64,000 nt of DNA from JBBIRG01 sp964410965 (GTDB taxonomy: Bacteria; CLD3; SB21; JBBIRG01), in NCBI GenBank assembly GCA_964410965.1, contig CAYPIY010000012.1:1-64000 (forward strand). Reading direction: 5' to 3'. The position numbers were made by a program, and so were the translations under genes. Shown here in pieces: positions 19,207-28,100 of this stretch. The notes under the pieces are model-generated. The model saw only the letters and a program-made list of their open reading frames with translations, made no database searches and was not told the origin of the DNA. Every line of letters starts with the position of its first letter. The stretch's first letter is position 1.

Positions 19207-21546
19207 ATGCTAAACACTATATTTAAAATCACGCTGCGCAATCTGCGGCGTAACAAAGGATATTCTTTTATTAATATCGCAGGATTAGCGATAGGGATCG
19301 CCTGCTGCATTCTGATATTTATCTGGGTTCAGGATGAACTCAGTTATGAAAGCCAGCACCTCAAAGGGGCGCGGATTTATCAGATCAACAAAAAATACGA
19401 AGTTGGCGACAAGACCGATTATAATCCGTCCACGCCCTATCCGTTGGCGGACGCCGTTTCGGCGCGCTTCGCTGAAACCGAATATGCGGTACGGCTGGTC
19501 AATTCCAATACGCTGATCCGGCATGACGACCGGCTGTTTTATGAGCGGGTCTGTTTCGCCGATACCTCAATATTCAGAATGCTTACTTATCATTTCCTTA
19601 AGGGAGACCCGCTGACGGCATTATCGCATCCGAATTCCATGGTACTTACTGAAGAAATGAGCAGGAAATATTTCGGTGAAGAGAATCCGATGGGTCAAAA
19701 GCTGGTCGTTAATAACCGTGACGAATTTACTGTGACCGGTGTGGTGGAAAACATTCGTCCCAATACAGAGTTTCGTCATACGATGTTCGCGTCCCTGTCG
19801 TATAAAATCTCCGGGAAAAATACGGACACCTGGCATGAACACTGGTTCCAGACTTTTGTCCTTCTGAAGGAAAACACCGATGTATCGGCGTATGAGGCCA
19901 AGCTGACCTCGCTGATCAGGGAAAAACTGCCGGATGAAAAATCTCTGGAACTGCAGCTGCAGTCGCTGAAAGACCGGCATTTGTATTCGGTTTCCGGCGA
20001 GCCGGTGCGGATGAAATTCGTGTATTTCTTTTCGCTGATCGCGGGGATCGTTCTCGTGATTGCCGGCATCAATTATACGAATTTATCCACGGCGCGCGCC
20101 TCACGGAGAGCGAAGGAAGTCGGTATCCGTAAAGTGGCCGGTGCCGGGCGCCGCCAGTTGCTTTCTCAGTTTTTCTGTGAATCGGCCATACATGCCGGAT
20201 TCGCTCTGATCCTGGCGCTCGTCATTGTCTGGCTTTTCATGCCCGTCTTCAACAGCCTGACGGAAAAAATGCTCACCCTGGATTTTTCCGATGTTTCGAT
20301 TATTGCGTTTTTACTGTTTGCCGCCGGGGCTGTTAGTCTGATTGCCGGAAGTTATCCAGCCGTGCTTTTATCGTCGATGATTCCTGTGAAGGTTCTGAAA
20401 GGAAACCCGGGTTTCGGAGCGAAGGGATCGCGTTTCCGCCGGGCGCTGGTTATCGCCCAGTTCAGCCTGTCGGTCATGGTCATCGTGGGCGCCGTCGTGA
20501 TCCATTCCCAGCTCAGTTATATGCGCAGCAGGGATATGGGGATCAATACTGAAAATCTGGTTTACTTGCGGATAAATAATGATGTTTCGGCCAAATATGA
20601 CGTTTTTAAAAACCGCCTGCTGAAACAACCGGGTATTCAGAGCGTTACTCGGGTTTCTGAACTGCCGACGGAAACCTGGTCGCTGATGAGAGGGATTACG
20701 TGGCCGGGAAAAACTTCAGAGGGCGGAACGGCGTTCGCGTTCGCGGCCGTGGATCATGATTATGTGAAAACGTTAAAACTGAAAATTTCCGCCGGAAGGG
20801 ATTTCTCGGAGAACTACGCATCGGACTCGGCCGGCATCCTTATCAACCGGAAAGCGGCGGAAGTAATGAATATGAATGATCCTCTCGGCAAGACGATCCG
20901 CTCAGGCGATGAAGTCCTCGGTACAGTCATCGGCGTGACAGAGGATTTCAACTTCCTCCCGATGACTTATGAAATGGAACCCATGGTGATGCTGATCCAG
21001 CCGGAATATTACGGTTATATCCTGGTGAAAATATCAGGGGAGAATATCCAGGAATCCGTCAATATCCTGGCTGCGGTTTGGAAAGAAACGGCACCGCATT
21101 TTCCGTTCGAATATCATTTCGTGGATGAGCGGTTTGAGAAACTGTATAACGATGAAATCAGGGCTGGAACGCTGTTCGGCTATTTTGTTATTCTCGCCCT
21201 TATCCTCTCCTGCCTCGGACTATTCGGCCTGGCTTCGTTCATGGCCGAACAACGTACAAAAGAAATCGGTATCCGGAAGATTCTGGGATCATCTGTGGCG
21301 TCGATCATCTTTCTTACTACAAAAGAGTTCGTCGGTTGGGTTCTTATTGCCAACCTGATCGCGTGGCCGGTTGCTTATTTTGCCATGCGGCTATGGCTGC
21401 AGGATTTCGCGTACCGTATCGACGTCAGCATCGGAATTTTTGCGGTAACAGGAATCATAACATTAGCCATCGCTCTCGCGACCGTCGGCTATCAGGCCGT
21501 GAAGTCAGCGACGGTGAATCCGGTGAAAAGTCTGAGATATGAATAG
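19207..21546 (+). CDS. FtsX-type ABC transporter permease (paralog 7 of 7)
   Basis: Last gene of the array, 779 aa. The chosen ATG at 19207 gives MLNTIFKITLRNLRRNKGYS, matching the family N-terminus, and has AAAGGAA about 6 nt upstream; the ATG at 19192 would add five residues. The FtsX loops are ASRRAKEVGIRKVAGAGRR near residue 298 and EQRTKEIGIRKILGSS near 682; the C-terminus is VNPVKSLRYE. A divergent 267-bp spacer without the interspersed repeats separates it from the convergent asnA gene. Confidence 0.9.
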   Translation: MLNTIFKITLRNLRRNKGYSFINIAGLAIGIACCILIFIWVQDELSYESQHLKGARIYQINKKYEVGDKTDYNPSTPYPLADAVSARFAETEYAVRLVNSNTLIRHDDRLFYERVCFADTSIFRMLTYHFLKGDPLTALSHPNSMVLTEEMSRKYFGEENPMGQKLVVNNRDEFTVTGVVENIRPNTEFRHTMFASLSYKISGKNTDTWHEHWFQTFVLLKENTDVSAYEAKLTSLIREKLPDEKSLELQLQSLKDRHLYSVSGEPVRMKFVYFFSLIAGIVLVIAGINYTNLSTARASRRAKEVGIRKVAGAGRRQLLSQFFCESAIHAGFALILALVIVWLFMPVFNSLTEKMLTLDFSDVSIIAFLLFAAGAVSLIAGSYPAVLLSSMIPVKVLKGNPGFGAKGSRFRRALVIAQFSLSVMVIVGAVVIHSQLSYMRSRDMGINTENLVYLRINNDVSAKYDVFKNRLLKQPGIQSVTRVSELPTETWSLMRGITWPGKTSEGGTAFAFAAVDHDYVKTLKLKISAGRDFSENYASDSAGILINRKAAEVMNMNDPLGKTIRSGDEVLGTVIGVTEDFNFLPMTYEMEPMVMLIQPEYYGYILVKISGENIQESVNILAAVWKETAPHFPFEYHFVDERFEKLYNDEIRAGTLFGYFVILALILSCLGLFGLASFMAEQRTKEIGIRKILGSSVASIIFLTTKEFVGWVLIANLIAWPVAYFAMRLWLQDFAYRIDVSIGIFAVTGIITLAIALATVGYQAVKSATVNPVKSLRYE

Positions 21547-21813
21547 AAAATCAACAAACCGAAGAATGCAATGTCTCGATTTTCAATGTGTCCTCATGAA
21601 CATGCGGATAAAGGGATTACAACCTTCAGACAATGATAAAACAACGGGAGGATCCTGTCTGATTGGACTCATTTTAGTGATAAACGCTGAACAGGAACCG
21701 CCTCCGCAGTTGTGGATTCATGCGACGAATCCCCGGGAACAGCGTCTGTAAAGGTTTTATCAAAGTTCCGGAAGGAAGTCAAGATGATTGCATTATGCAG
21801 ATTTCAAACCGGG

Positions 21814-22851
21814 TTATAACAAGTAAATATTGTTTACGCGGCATTCTGATATCATGCGGTCAGGCCAAATGCTGACCTGGATCTCCCCGATATGGGCTTT
21901 TCGGAGAAAATACATGCACAGCCTTGACTGGCCGATGCCTCCGCCGATGGACGGGGGGAACTCGTTATTCAGCAGGCGTTTGTGAAAGTACAGTTCTTTT
22001 CGTCCGGATTGTCGTTGAGCGGTTAACTGCTGTATCAGAGATTGAGGATTCACGCGTATGCCCATGGAGGAAATTTCATACGCACAACGCAATACCGGAT
22101 TCCAGATCAGGATGTCTCCGTTAAGTCCTTTGTACACGTTAACCGTCGGAGTGGTCCAGTCGTCATAATCCGGAGCGCGGCCATCATGGGGCTTTCCGTC
22201 GGTCAGGGGAGCGCCAATGCCGATGATAAAAACCGCGCCATGTTCTTCGGTGATTTTATCTTCCCTTTCTTTCGGTGTGAAGCCCGGATATATCGCAAGC
22301 AGTTCCTCAGAATGGATAAAAGTGATCTTTTGAGGAAGAATAGGTTCCAGCTGATGATAATTGTCATACATGAAAAATTCCGTCCGCTTGATCACGTTGT
22401 AAATTTTCGTGACGACTTCCTTGAGAAAATCCAGCGTACGTTCCTCCGGGGATATGGTTCGTTCCCAGTCCCACTGATCCACGTACAGAGAATGGATATT
22501 GTCGAGTTCTTCGTCGGCGCGGATGGCGTTCATGTCCGTATAAAGGCCGTATCCCGGCCCGAAACCCAGGTCAGCGAGCATCATGCGTTTCCATTTTGCC
22601 AGTGAATGAACGATTTCTGCGGGTGTATCATTCAGGTCCCTGATCGGGAAACGTACAGGCCTTTCGGTGCCGTTCAGGTCGTCGTTCAGGCCTGTTCCGC
22701 TCCTGACAAACAAAGGCGCCGTGATTCGGGTCAGGTTCAGCTCCGTCGCAATATTCAGCTGGAAAAAATCTTTGATCTGTTTAATCGCTTTCTCGGTGGT
22801 TTTCACGTTCAGCAAAGCATGATAGCCTTCGGGAATAGTGAATCTGGACAT
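21814..22851 (-). CDS. asnA: Aspartate-ammonia ligase (asparagine synthetase A)
   Basis: Makes asparagine from aspartate, ammonia and ATP through an aspartyl-adenylate; the fold is that of class II aminoacyl-tRNA synthetases. Recognisable blocks are TAPLFVRSGTGLNDDLNGTE near the N-terminus, VDQWDWE, LRCAYEISSMGIRVN and the C-terminal PPSIGGGIGQSRLCMYFLRK motif 3. The start is set at 22851 (MSRFTIPEGY) because AGGAA lies just upstream; a longer frame to 22938 would add 29 hydrophobic residues with no family counterpart. At 345 aa it is slightly longer than the E. coli enzyme (330). It sits alone between the permease array and the signalling cluster, convergent with the former and divergent from the latter. 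Confidence 0.95.
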   Translation of the reverse strand: MSRFTIPEGYHALLNVKTTEKAIKQIKDFFQLNIATELNLTRITAPLFVRSGTGLNDDLNGTERPVRFPIRDLNDTPAEIVHSLAKWKRMMLADLGFGPGYGLYTDMNAIRADEELDNIHSLYVDQWDWERTISPEERTLDFLKEVVTKIYNVIKRTEFFMYDNYHQLEPILPQKITFIHSEELLAIYPGFTPKEREDKITEEHGAVFIIGIGAPLTDGKPHDGRAPDYDDWTTPTVNVYKGLNGDILIWNPVLRCAYEISSMGIRVNPQSLIQQLTAQRQSGRKELYFHKRLLNNEFPPSIGGGIGQSRLCMYFLRKAHIGEIQVSIWPDRMISECRVNNIYLL

Positions 22852-23180
22852 AGCGGTTCCTGAATAAAGGACAAAATGGTTATTCATACAGAATAATAAA
22901 AAGAACTGATTGAAAAAAGAGAAAAAACTATCGTTCAAACCGGTATAGGATCATGGTAATTGTCTGATCGCAGGTCAGAGACAGGATTTTTTACTTTGAA
23001 ACTATTCATAAACCAAGTATATTAGTTTTAATCTGATAATGAAAGTTATCATTCAAGGAATTCTGCCCGAAAACAGTTTGATTCTTAATTGTTCAGACAG
23101 AACAAATTACAAAACCAGTCTTGATGTAAGGAACGGAAAGACTCATTTCATTTGAATTATTTTCCTGGTGAACCGCTCTT
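22852..23180. other. Divergent promoter region, asnA / histidine kinase
   Basis: A 329-bp AT-rich spacer between divergent genes. It must hold both promoters, but I could not identify a -35/-10 pair, the CGTAC dyad or a sigma-54-like element. Confidence 0.4.
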
Positions 23181-24398
23181 ATGAAACGGAAACCAAATAA
23201 AATAGCGGCACAAGAAAAAGGACTCCGGACCGAGGCGCATTATCGTTACCTGTTCGAGCAGAATCCGCAGCCCATGCTTGTCTATGAACTGAGCAGCCTT
23301 TACATTGTTGCCGTGAATGACGCCTTCATTTCCCATTACGGATATTCCCGCGCGGAAGCTATGGACATGAAGCTGCCGGATCTTTACCCGGCTAACGAAA
23401 AACAGCCGATCGCGGAACTGACCACAAAGTTGCAGGGGCATGCATATGCAGGTGAATGGCATCATCTGAAAAAAAACGGCTCCGTCATTACCATTGAAGC
23501 CCGTTCTCATCAGTTTCTTTTTAACGGAAGGACGTGCCGGATTGCCGTCATACATGATATCACCGAACGAAAAAGGGCCGAGGCTGAACTGGATTTGTAT
23601 CGCCAGCGTCTTGAAGCCATGGTCCAGGAAAGAACCGCAGATCTTGAAATCGCGAAAGAACGGGCTGTATCTGCCGACAGGCTCAAATCGGCTTTTCTGG
23701 CCACCATGTCGCACGAACTCCGGACGCCGCTGAATTCCATCATTGGTTTCACGGGTATTCTCCTGAAAGGTATCGCCGGCCCTCTGAATGAAGAGCAAGC
23801 CAAACAGCTGAATATGGCCAAAGAAAGCGCCATGCATCTGCTTGACCTCATTAACGATGTGCTGGATATTTCCAAAATCGAAGCCGGCCAGCTGACGGTC
23901 TCTGTCAAAAACTTCGACATTCGGCAAGCCCTGCAAAAGGCCATTCTGTCGTTTCAGCCCGTCGCAGAAAAAAAGAATCTGAAGCTGAATCAGAATATCG
24001 CGCCGGAAATCCGGTTGATTCACAGCGATGAAAGGCGTGTCGAACAGATTATCAACAATCTTATCAATAACGCCATAAAGTTTACTGATCAGGGTTACGT
24101 GAACGTAGAATGCTTCTCAGACGGGATTAATATTATCATCCGGGTTATGGACACCGGAATCGGCATCAACCGGGAATACCTGGACCGGCTCTTCAAGCCT
24201 TTCAGCCAGATTGATACGGGTCTCGCCCGCAATCATGACGGAACGGGCCTGGGGCTTTCTATCAGCCAGAAACTGGCTGAAAAACTTGGCGGAGTGATAA
24301 CGGTATCGAGCGAAGAAGGGATCGGCAGCAACTTTACCTTAACCCTGCCGGCAATCCCCGATGAATGTCAGTCCGATGATGGAGGTTCCAATGGGTAA
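23181..24398 (+). CDS. PAS-domain histidine kinase, soluble
   Basis: Cytoplasmic sensor kinase of 405 aa without transmembrane segments. A PAS domain spans about residues 20-130 (FEQNPQPMLVYELSSLYIVA to IAVIHDITERK), followed by a short coiled coil (LYRQRLEAMVQERTADLE). HisKA follows with the phospho-acceptor H178 in MSHELRTPLNSIIGF, then HATPase_c with NNLINNAIKF, DTGIGI and GTGLGLS. The stop codon overlaps the start of the receiver gene by 8 nt, pointing to translational coupling and a cognate kinase-receiver pair. The signal is unknown. Confidence 0.92.
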   Translation: MKRKPNKIAAQEKGLRTEAHYRYLFEQNPQPMLVYELSSLYIVAVNDAFISHYGYSRAEAMDMKLPDLYPANEKQPIAELTTKLQGHAYAGEWHHLKKNGSVITIEARSHQFLFNGRTCRIAVIHDITERKRAEAELDLYRQRLEAMVQERTADLEIAKERAVSADRLKSAFLATMSHELRTPLNSIIGFTGILLKGIAGPLNEEQAKQLNMAKESAMHLLDLINDVLDISKIEAGQLTVSVKNFDIRQALQKAILSFQPVAEKKNLKLNQNIAPEIRLIHSDERRVEQIINNLINNAIKFTDQGYVNVECFSDGINIIIRVMDTGIGINREYLDRLFKPFSQIDTGLARNHDGTGLGLSISQKLAEKLGGVITVSSEEGIGSNFTLTLPAIPDECQSDDGGSNG

Positions 24399-24804
24399 AA
24401 AAATATTGATTATCGAGGACAATGAACAGAATATGTACATGCTCACTTATCTTCTTGAGAACGGAGGATACACCGTAATCAAGGCCTATAACGGTTTTCT
24501 GGGAATCCGCGCGGCTGTGCAACACAAGCCCGACATCATCCTTCTGGATATCCAGCTTCCGGAAATGGACGGCTATACCGTCGCGGTTAAGTTAAGAGAG
24601 CTGCCGGAAATGAAAAACACTCCTATCATTGCGGTAACCTCCTATGCCATGCCGGGCGACCGTGAAAAGGCTGTGGAATCAGGCGCTACCGGTTATATTG
24701 AAAAACCCATCAATCCCGATACTTTTATTTCGCAAATGGAGTCCTTTATTTCTGAACCTTATACAATCAAAGGAACCAAACGATATGAACATCCTGATCG
24801 TTGA
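24391..24804 (+). CDS. Single-domain response regulator (DivK/CheY-like receiver)
   Basis: A 137-aa stand-alone receiver. The acidic pocket is IIEDN near residue 9-11, the phospho-acceptor is D53 in LLDIQLPEMDG, with T/S in AVTSYAM and the conserved Lys in EKPINPD. There is no output domain, so it probably passes phosphate on or controls a partner by contact. The start at 24391 is chosen because GGAGG ends 5 nt upstream; an ATG at 24361 would add ten residues. It overlaps the kinase before it (8 nt) and the hybrid gene after it (20 nt). Confidence 0.92.
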   Translation: MGKKILIIEDNEQNMYMLTYLLENGGYTVIKAYNGFLGIRAAVQHKPDIILLDIQLPEMDGYTVAVKLRELPEMKNTPIIAVTSYAMPGDREKAVESGATGYIEKPINPDTFISQMESFISEPYTIKGTKRYEHPDR

Positions 24805-26464
24805 TGATAATCCGCTCAATTCTTATCTGCTCGAATCCCTGCTGAAAAGCAGCGGCTATGAAGCCTTTTCAGCCCGAAACGGCAAAGAGGCGCTTCATCT
24901 TGCGAGAAAGGGCCGGTTTGATTTGATCATCTCCGATGTCCTGATGCCGGAGATGGACGGATTCTGTCTTTGCCGAGAATGTAAGAAGGACGATTTCTTG
25001 AAACAAATCCCGTTCATTTTCTATACAGCTACCTATACCGAACCAAAGGACGAGATATTCGCGCTAAGCCTTGGAGCGGATAAATATATTCACAAGCCTC
25101 AGGATCCTGAAGTGTTTATTGGGATCGTTCATCAGGTTCTGGATGAAGTCGGAAAAAACATGATTTCCCTCCATCCTCCGCCGGCAGTGCCGGAAGAAGT
25201 GGTTCTGAAGGAATATAATGCGACACTGATCCGGAAATTAGAAGACAAAATGCAGCAAACGGAAGATAATGAGCGTACACTCCGGAATTATATTTTGGAA
25301 CTTGAAAAGAGCATTGAAGCCAGAAAAATCGCGGAAGAGGCCCTGAAAAACAGCGAACGGCAGTTTCGCATACTGACCGAGACGGCCCCGGTAGGCATTT
25401 TCCGCACCGATATTAACGGCGAGACAACTTATGTCAATCCCAGCTGGTGCTCGATTTCCAGGATCAGTTATAATGACGCGCTGAACAACGGTTGGCTGAA
25501 TGCGGTTCATCCCGACGACCGGGACCTTCTGTCGGAAAACTGGAAAAAGGCGGTCCGTAACCGTTCCGTTTCAAAAACCGAATACCGTTTTCTGCGGAAA
25601 GACGGAACCATAGCCTGGGTCAGCGGGCAGGCGGTGCCACAAACCGATCCGGACGGAACCCTGACCGGATATATCGGCGTTATTTATGATATTACGGCCA
25701 GTAAAAAAGCGGAAGAAGAAATCCGGAAAATGAATGATGACCTCGAGCGGCGCGTAGAAGAAAGAACTGCCCAGCTCAGGGCCGCTAACAGGGAGCTTGA
25801 GGCGTTCAGCTATTCGGTTTCTCACGATCTTCGTTCTCCCTTGCAGCTGGTAGAAGGATACACTTCGATTTTGTTTGAGGAATGCGATTCTTCGTTTCAT
25901 GAAAGAGCTAAGGAGGATGTTGTACGTATCCAGAACGCCTGCAGGAAAATGGCTTCCATCATTGACGGTTTGCTGAAATTATCAAAAATCTCCCGAGCTG
26001 AAATCAATCATCAGTTTGTCAGCCTGAGCCGGATGGCGGAAGAAATTATATCCGAGCTGATGAGAGGCCAAACCCCGCACGATATTGAATGGGTGATCGA
26101 GCCTGATCTCAGCGCCAAAGGCGATCCGGATCTTCTGCGCATCGTTCTTACCAATCTTTTCAGCAACGCGTTAAAATTTTCAGGTCGTAAGAACCGTCCG
26201 GTCATTGAATTCAGGAAGACGCTGAATGACGGCAAAACCGTGTTCTTTGTCCGGGATAACGGCGCCGGTTTTGACATGAAAAATGCGGATAAGCTGTTTA
26301 CTGCATTTCATCGTCTGCATTCACCCAGTGAGTTTGACGGGACCGGCATCGGATTGGCAACGGTTCAGAGGATTATTCTTCGCCATGGCGGTTCCCTATG
26401 GGCGAAAGGCGAGTCTGGCAAAGGCGCCACTGTTTATTTCACGATCCCTGAAACTCCGGATTGA
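24785..26464 (+). CDS. Receiver-PAS-histidine kinase hybrid
   Basis: A 559-aa cytoplasmic protein: receiver (about 1-120, phospho-acceptor D51 in SDVLMPEMDG), a coiled-coil linker, PAS (about 195-315; ILTETAPVGIFRTDINGETT, AVHPDDR), a second coiled coil (RRVEERTAQLRAANRELEAF), HisKA with H347 in SVSHDLRSPLQL, and HATPase_c (NLFSNALKF, DNGAGFD, GTGIGLATVQ). The SVSHDLRSPL form is that of phytochrome-type kinases. The N-terminal receiver means its kinase may be gated by phosphorylation. The start at 24785 gives the canonical MNILIVDDN; a longer frame would run through the receiver gene. AAAGGAA lies about 9 nt upstream. Confidence 0.92.
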   Translation: MNILIVDDNPLNSYLLESLLKSSGYEAFSARNGKEALHLARKGRFDLIISDVLMPEMDGFCLCRECKKDDFLKQIPFIFYTATYTEPKDEIFALSLGADKYIHKPQDPEVFIGIVHQVLDEVGKNMISLHPPPAVPEEVVLKEYNATLIRKLEDKMQQTEDNERTLRNYILELEKSIEARKIAEEALKNSERQFRILTETAPVGIFRTDINGETTYVNPSWCSISRISYNDALNNGWLNAVHPDDRDLLSENWKKAVRNRSVSKTEYRFLRKDGTIAWVSGQAVPQTDPDGTLTGYIGVIYDITASKKAEEEIRKMNDDLERRVEERTAQLRAANRELEAFSYSVSHDLRSPLQLVEGYTSILFEECDSSFHERAKEDVVRIQNACRKMASIIDGLLKLSKISRAEINHQFVSLSRMAEEIISELMRGQTPHDIEWVIEPDLSAKGDPDLLRIVLTNLFSNALKFSGRKNRPVIEFRKTLNDGKTVFFVRDNGAGFDMKNADKLFTAFHRLHSPSEFDGTGIGLATVQRIILRHGGSLWAKGESGKGATVYFTIPETPD

Positions 26465-26645
26465 TTTTTCCGTATATACCTAATTGCAGGTTGTCAGAAT
26501 TCAAAACGAGGCATATGGTAATCAGATATGATTTGTTCGGTTCATGACTACCCATACCCGTACATCAGACATGCCTGTTGAGTCAGTCTCAGCAGTGAAA
26601 TAATAACGCACAAACCGTTTTATCCAACAGTATTTTGATATTCCC
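26465..26645. other. 181-bp spacer before the sigma-54 activator gene
   Basis: No gene seen. It contains one CGTAC half-site (in ACCCGTACATC, about 26555) but no GTACG partner at 17 nt, so it does not match the dyads upstream of the permease blocks. Confidence 0.4.
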
Positions 26646-28019
26646 ATGCAAAAAGTGAATTCCCGCATCCTCATCATCGACGACAACGAAGACGTACTGC
26701 TGGCGGCGAAGCTTCTGCTGAAACCTTATGTCGCCTCTGTCCGTACGGAAAAAGATCCCGCCATGATTCCACGGCTGCTTGATTCGGAAACGTTTGACGT
26801 GATCTTTCTCGACATGAATTTCACCCAGGACATGACCAGCGGGAAAGAAGGGTTTTTCTGGCTGAACGAAATCCTGAAACAGGATCCGTCGGCGGTGGTG
26901 ATCCTGATTACGGCGTTCGGCGATGTGGATACGGCGGTGAGGGCCATCAAGGAAGGCGCGACGGACTTCGTGCTTAAGCCCTGGCAGAATGAGAAATTTC
27001 TCGCCACGCTTTCGACGGCGATCAAGCTTCGTGAATCGCGAACCGAACTGGAAAAATTACGTTCACGCCAGCATCAGCTAAGCGCGGATATGGATTCGGC
27101 GTTCCACGAACTGATCGGCAAATCGGAACCGATGCAGGCCGTGTTTTCGACTATCCAGAAAGTCGCCACGACGGACGCGAATGTACTGATTCTCGGGGAG
27201 AACGGAACGGGGAAAGAACTCGTTGCCCGGGCGCTTCACAAGAAATCGAAACGCGCTGATGACGTGTTTATTAGCATCGACATGGGCGCGCTGACGCCGA
27301 CGCTTTTTGAAAGTGAACTCTTCGGGCATGTGAAAGGCGCCTTCACCGATGCGAAAGACGAGCGTGCGGGCCGTTTTGAAATCGCTTCGGGCGGCACCCT
27401 GTTTCTCGATGAGATCGGGAATATTCCCCCGGAATTGCAGGCGAAACTGCTGACCGTACTGCAGAAACGTGAAGTGACCCGTGTCGGTTCCAATAAGCCC
27501 AAGCCGATCGACATCCGCCTCATCTGCGCGACGAATACGCCGATTCATCAGTACGCGGGCGAGAAAAAATTCCGGCAGGATCTTCTGTACCGCATCAACA
27601 CCGTCGAGATCCATATCCCTCCGCTCCGGGAAAGAAAAGATGATATTCCCCTGTTAGCAGAGTATTTTCTGTCCGTATTTTCCCGGAAATACAATAAGCC
27701 ATGCGTTCAGTTCGATTCCGGATCCGTTTTTAAACTGACCAATTATTCCTGGCCCGGGAATGTACGGGAACTGCAGCATGCCGTGGAGCGGGCCGTCATT
27801 TTATGCGACGGGGACTTGCTCATGCCCGGCGATTTCATGTTCAGCGCCGGGACGGCAAGCGATTTCGACGAACTGCAAAGTTATAACCTGGATGAAACCG
27901 AAAAAAACATCATCGTGAAAGCGCTGCTCAAACATAACGGGAATATCACTCATGCGGCCAATGAGATGGGAATTACACGAACCGCGCTGTACCGGCGGAT
28001 GAAAAAATATCATCTGTAA
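26646..28019 (+). CDS. NtrC-family sigma-54-dependent response regulator
   Basis: A 457-aa activator: receiver (about 1-130, phospho-acceptor D56 in IFLDMNF), AAA+ domain and Fis-type helix-turn-helix. Walker A is GENGTGKE (residues 184-191), Walker B is GTLFLDEIGN, and the sigma-54 contact loop reads GAFTDA instead of the textbook GAFTGA. A Fis-like HTH (NITHAANEMGITRTALYRRM) closes the protein. It would bind upstream dyads and remodel sigma-54 polymerase. The two sigma-54-like promoters seen upstream of the permease blocks make those blocks its likely targets (inference). The NtrY-like kinase gene follows after 81 bp. Confidence 0.95.
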   Translation: MQKVNSRILIIDDNEDVLLAAKLLLKPYVASVRTEKDPAMIPRLLDSETFDVIFLDMNFTQDMTSGKEGFFWLNEILKQDPSAVVILITAFGDVDTAVRAIKEGATDFVLKPWQNEKFLATLSTAIKLRESRTELEKLRSRQHQLSADMDSAFHELIGKSEPMQAVFSTIQKVATTDANVLILGENGTGKELVARALHKKSKRADDVFISIDMGALTPTLFESELFGHVKGAFTDAKDERAGRFEIASGGTLFLDEIGNIPPELQAKLLTVLQKREVTRVGSNKPKPIDIRLICATNTPIHQYAGEKKFRQDLLYRINTVEIHIPPLRERKDDIPLLAEYFLSVFSRKYNKPCVQFDSGSVFKLTNYSWPGNVRELQHAVERAVILCDGDLLMPGDFMFSAGTASDFDELQSYNLDETEKNIIVKALLKHNGNITHAANEMGITRTALYRRMKKYHL

Positions 28020-28100
28020 GTAATTACCCGCGATGTACGAAAGATCAGCGACGATTCACGTATCTGTCCATTCAGAAGAACAAAGCCTGTACGGGCATTC

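Noticed and set aside
21539..21751. 70-codon + strand frame after permease 7
   Set aside because: It overlaps the permease stop, has no ribosome site and no recognisable pattern.
22852..23180. Third sigma-54-like promoter in front of the PAS kinase
   Set aside because: ATGGTAATTGTCTG near 22951 resembles part of the element but the spacing between the two halves is too short and no dyad is present.
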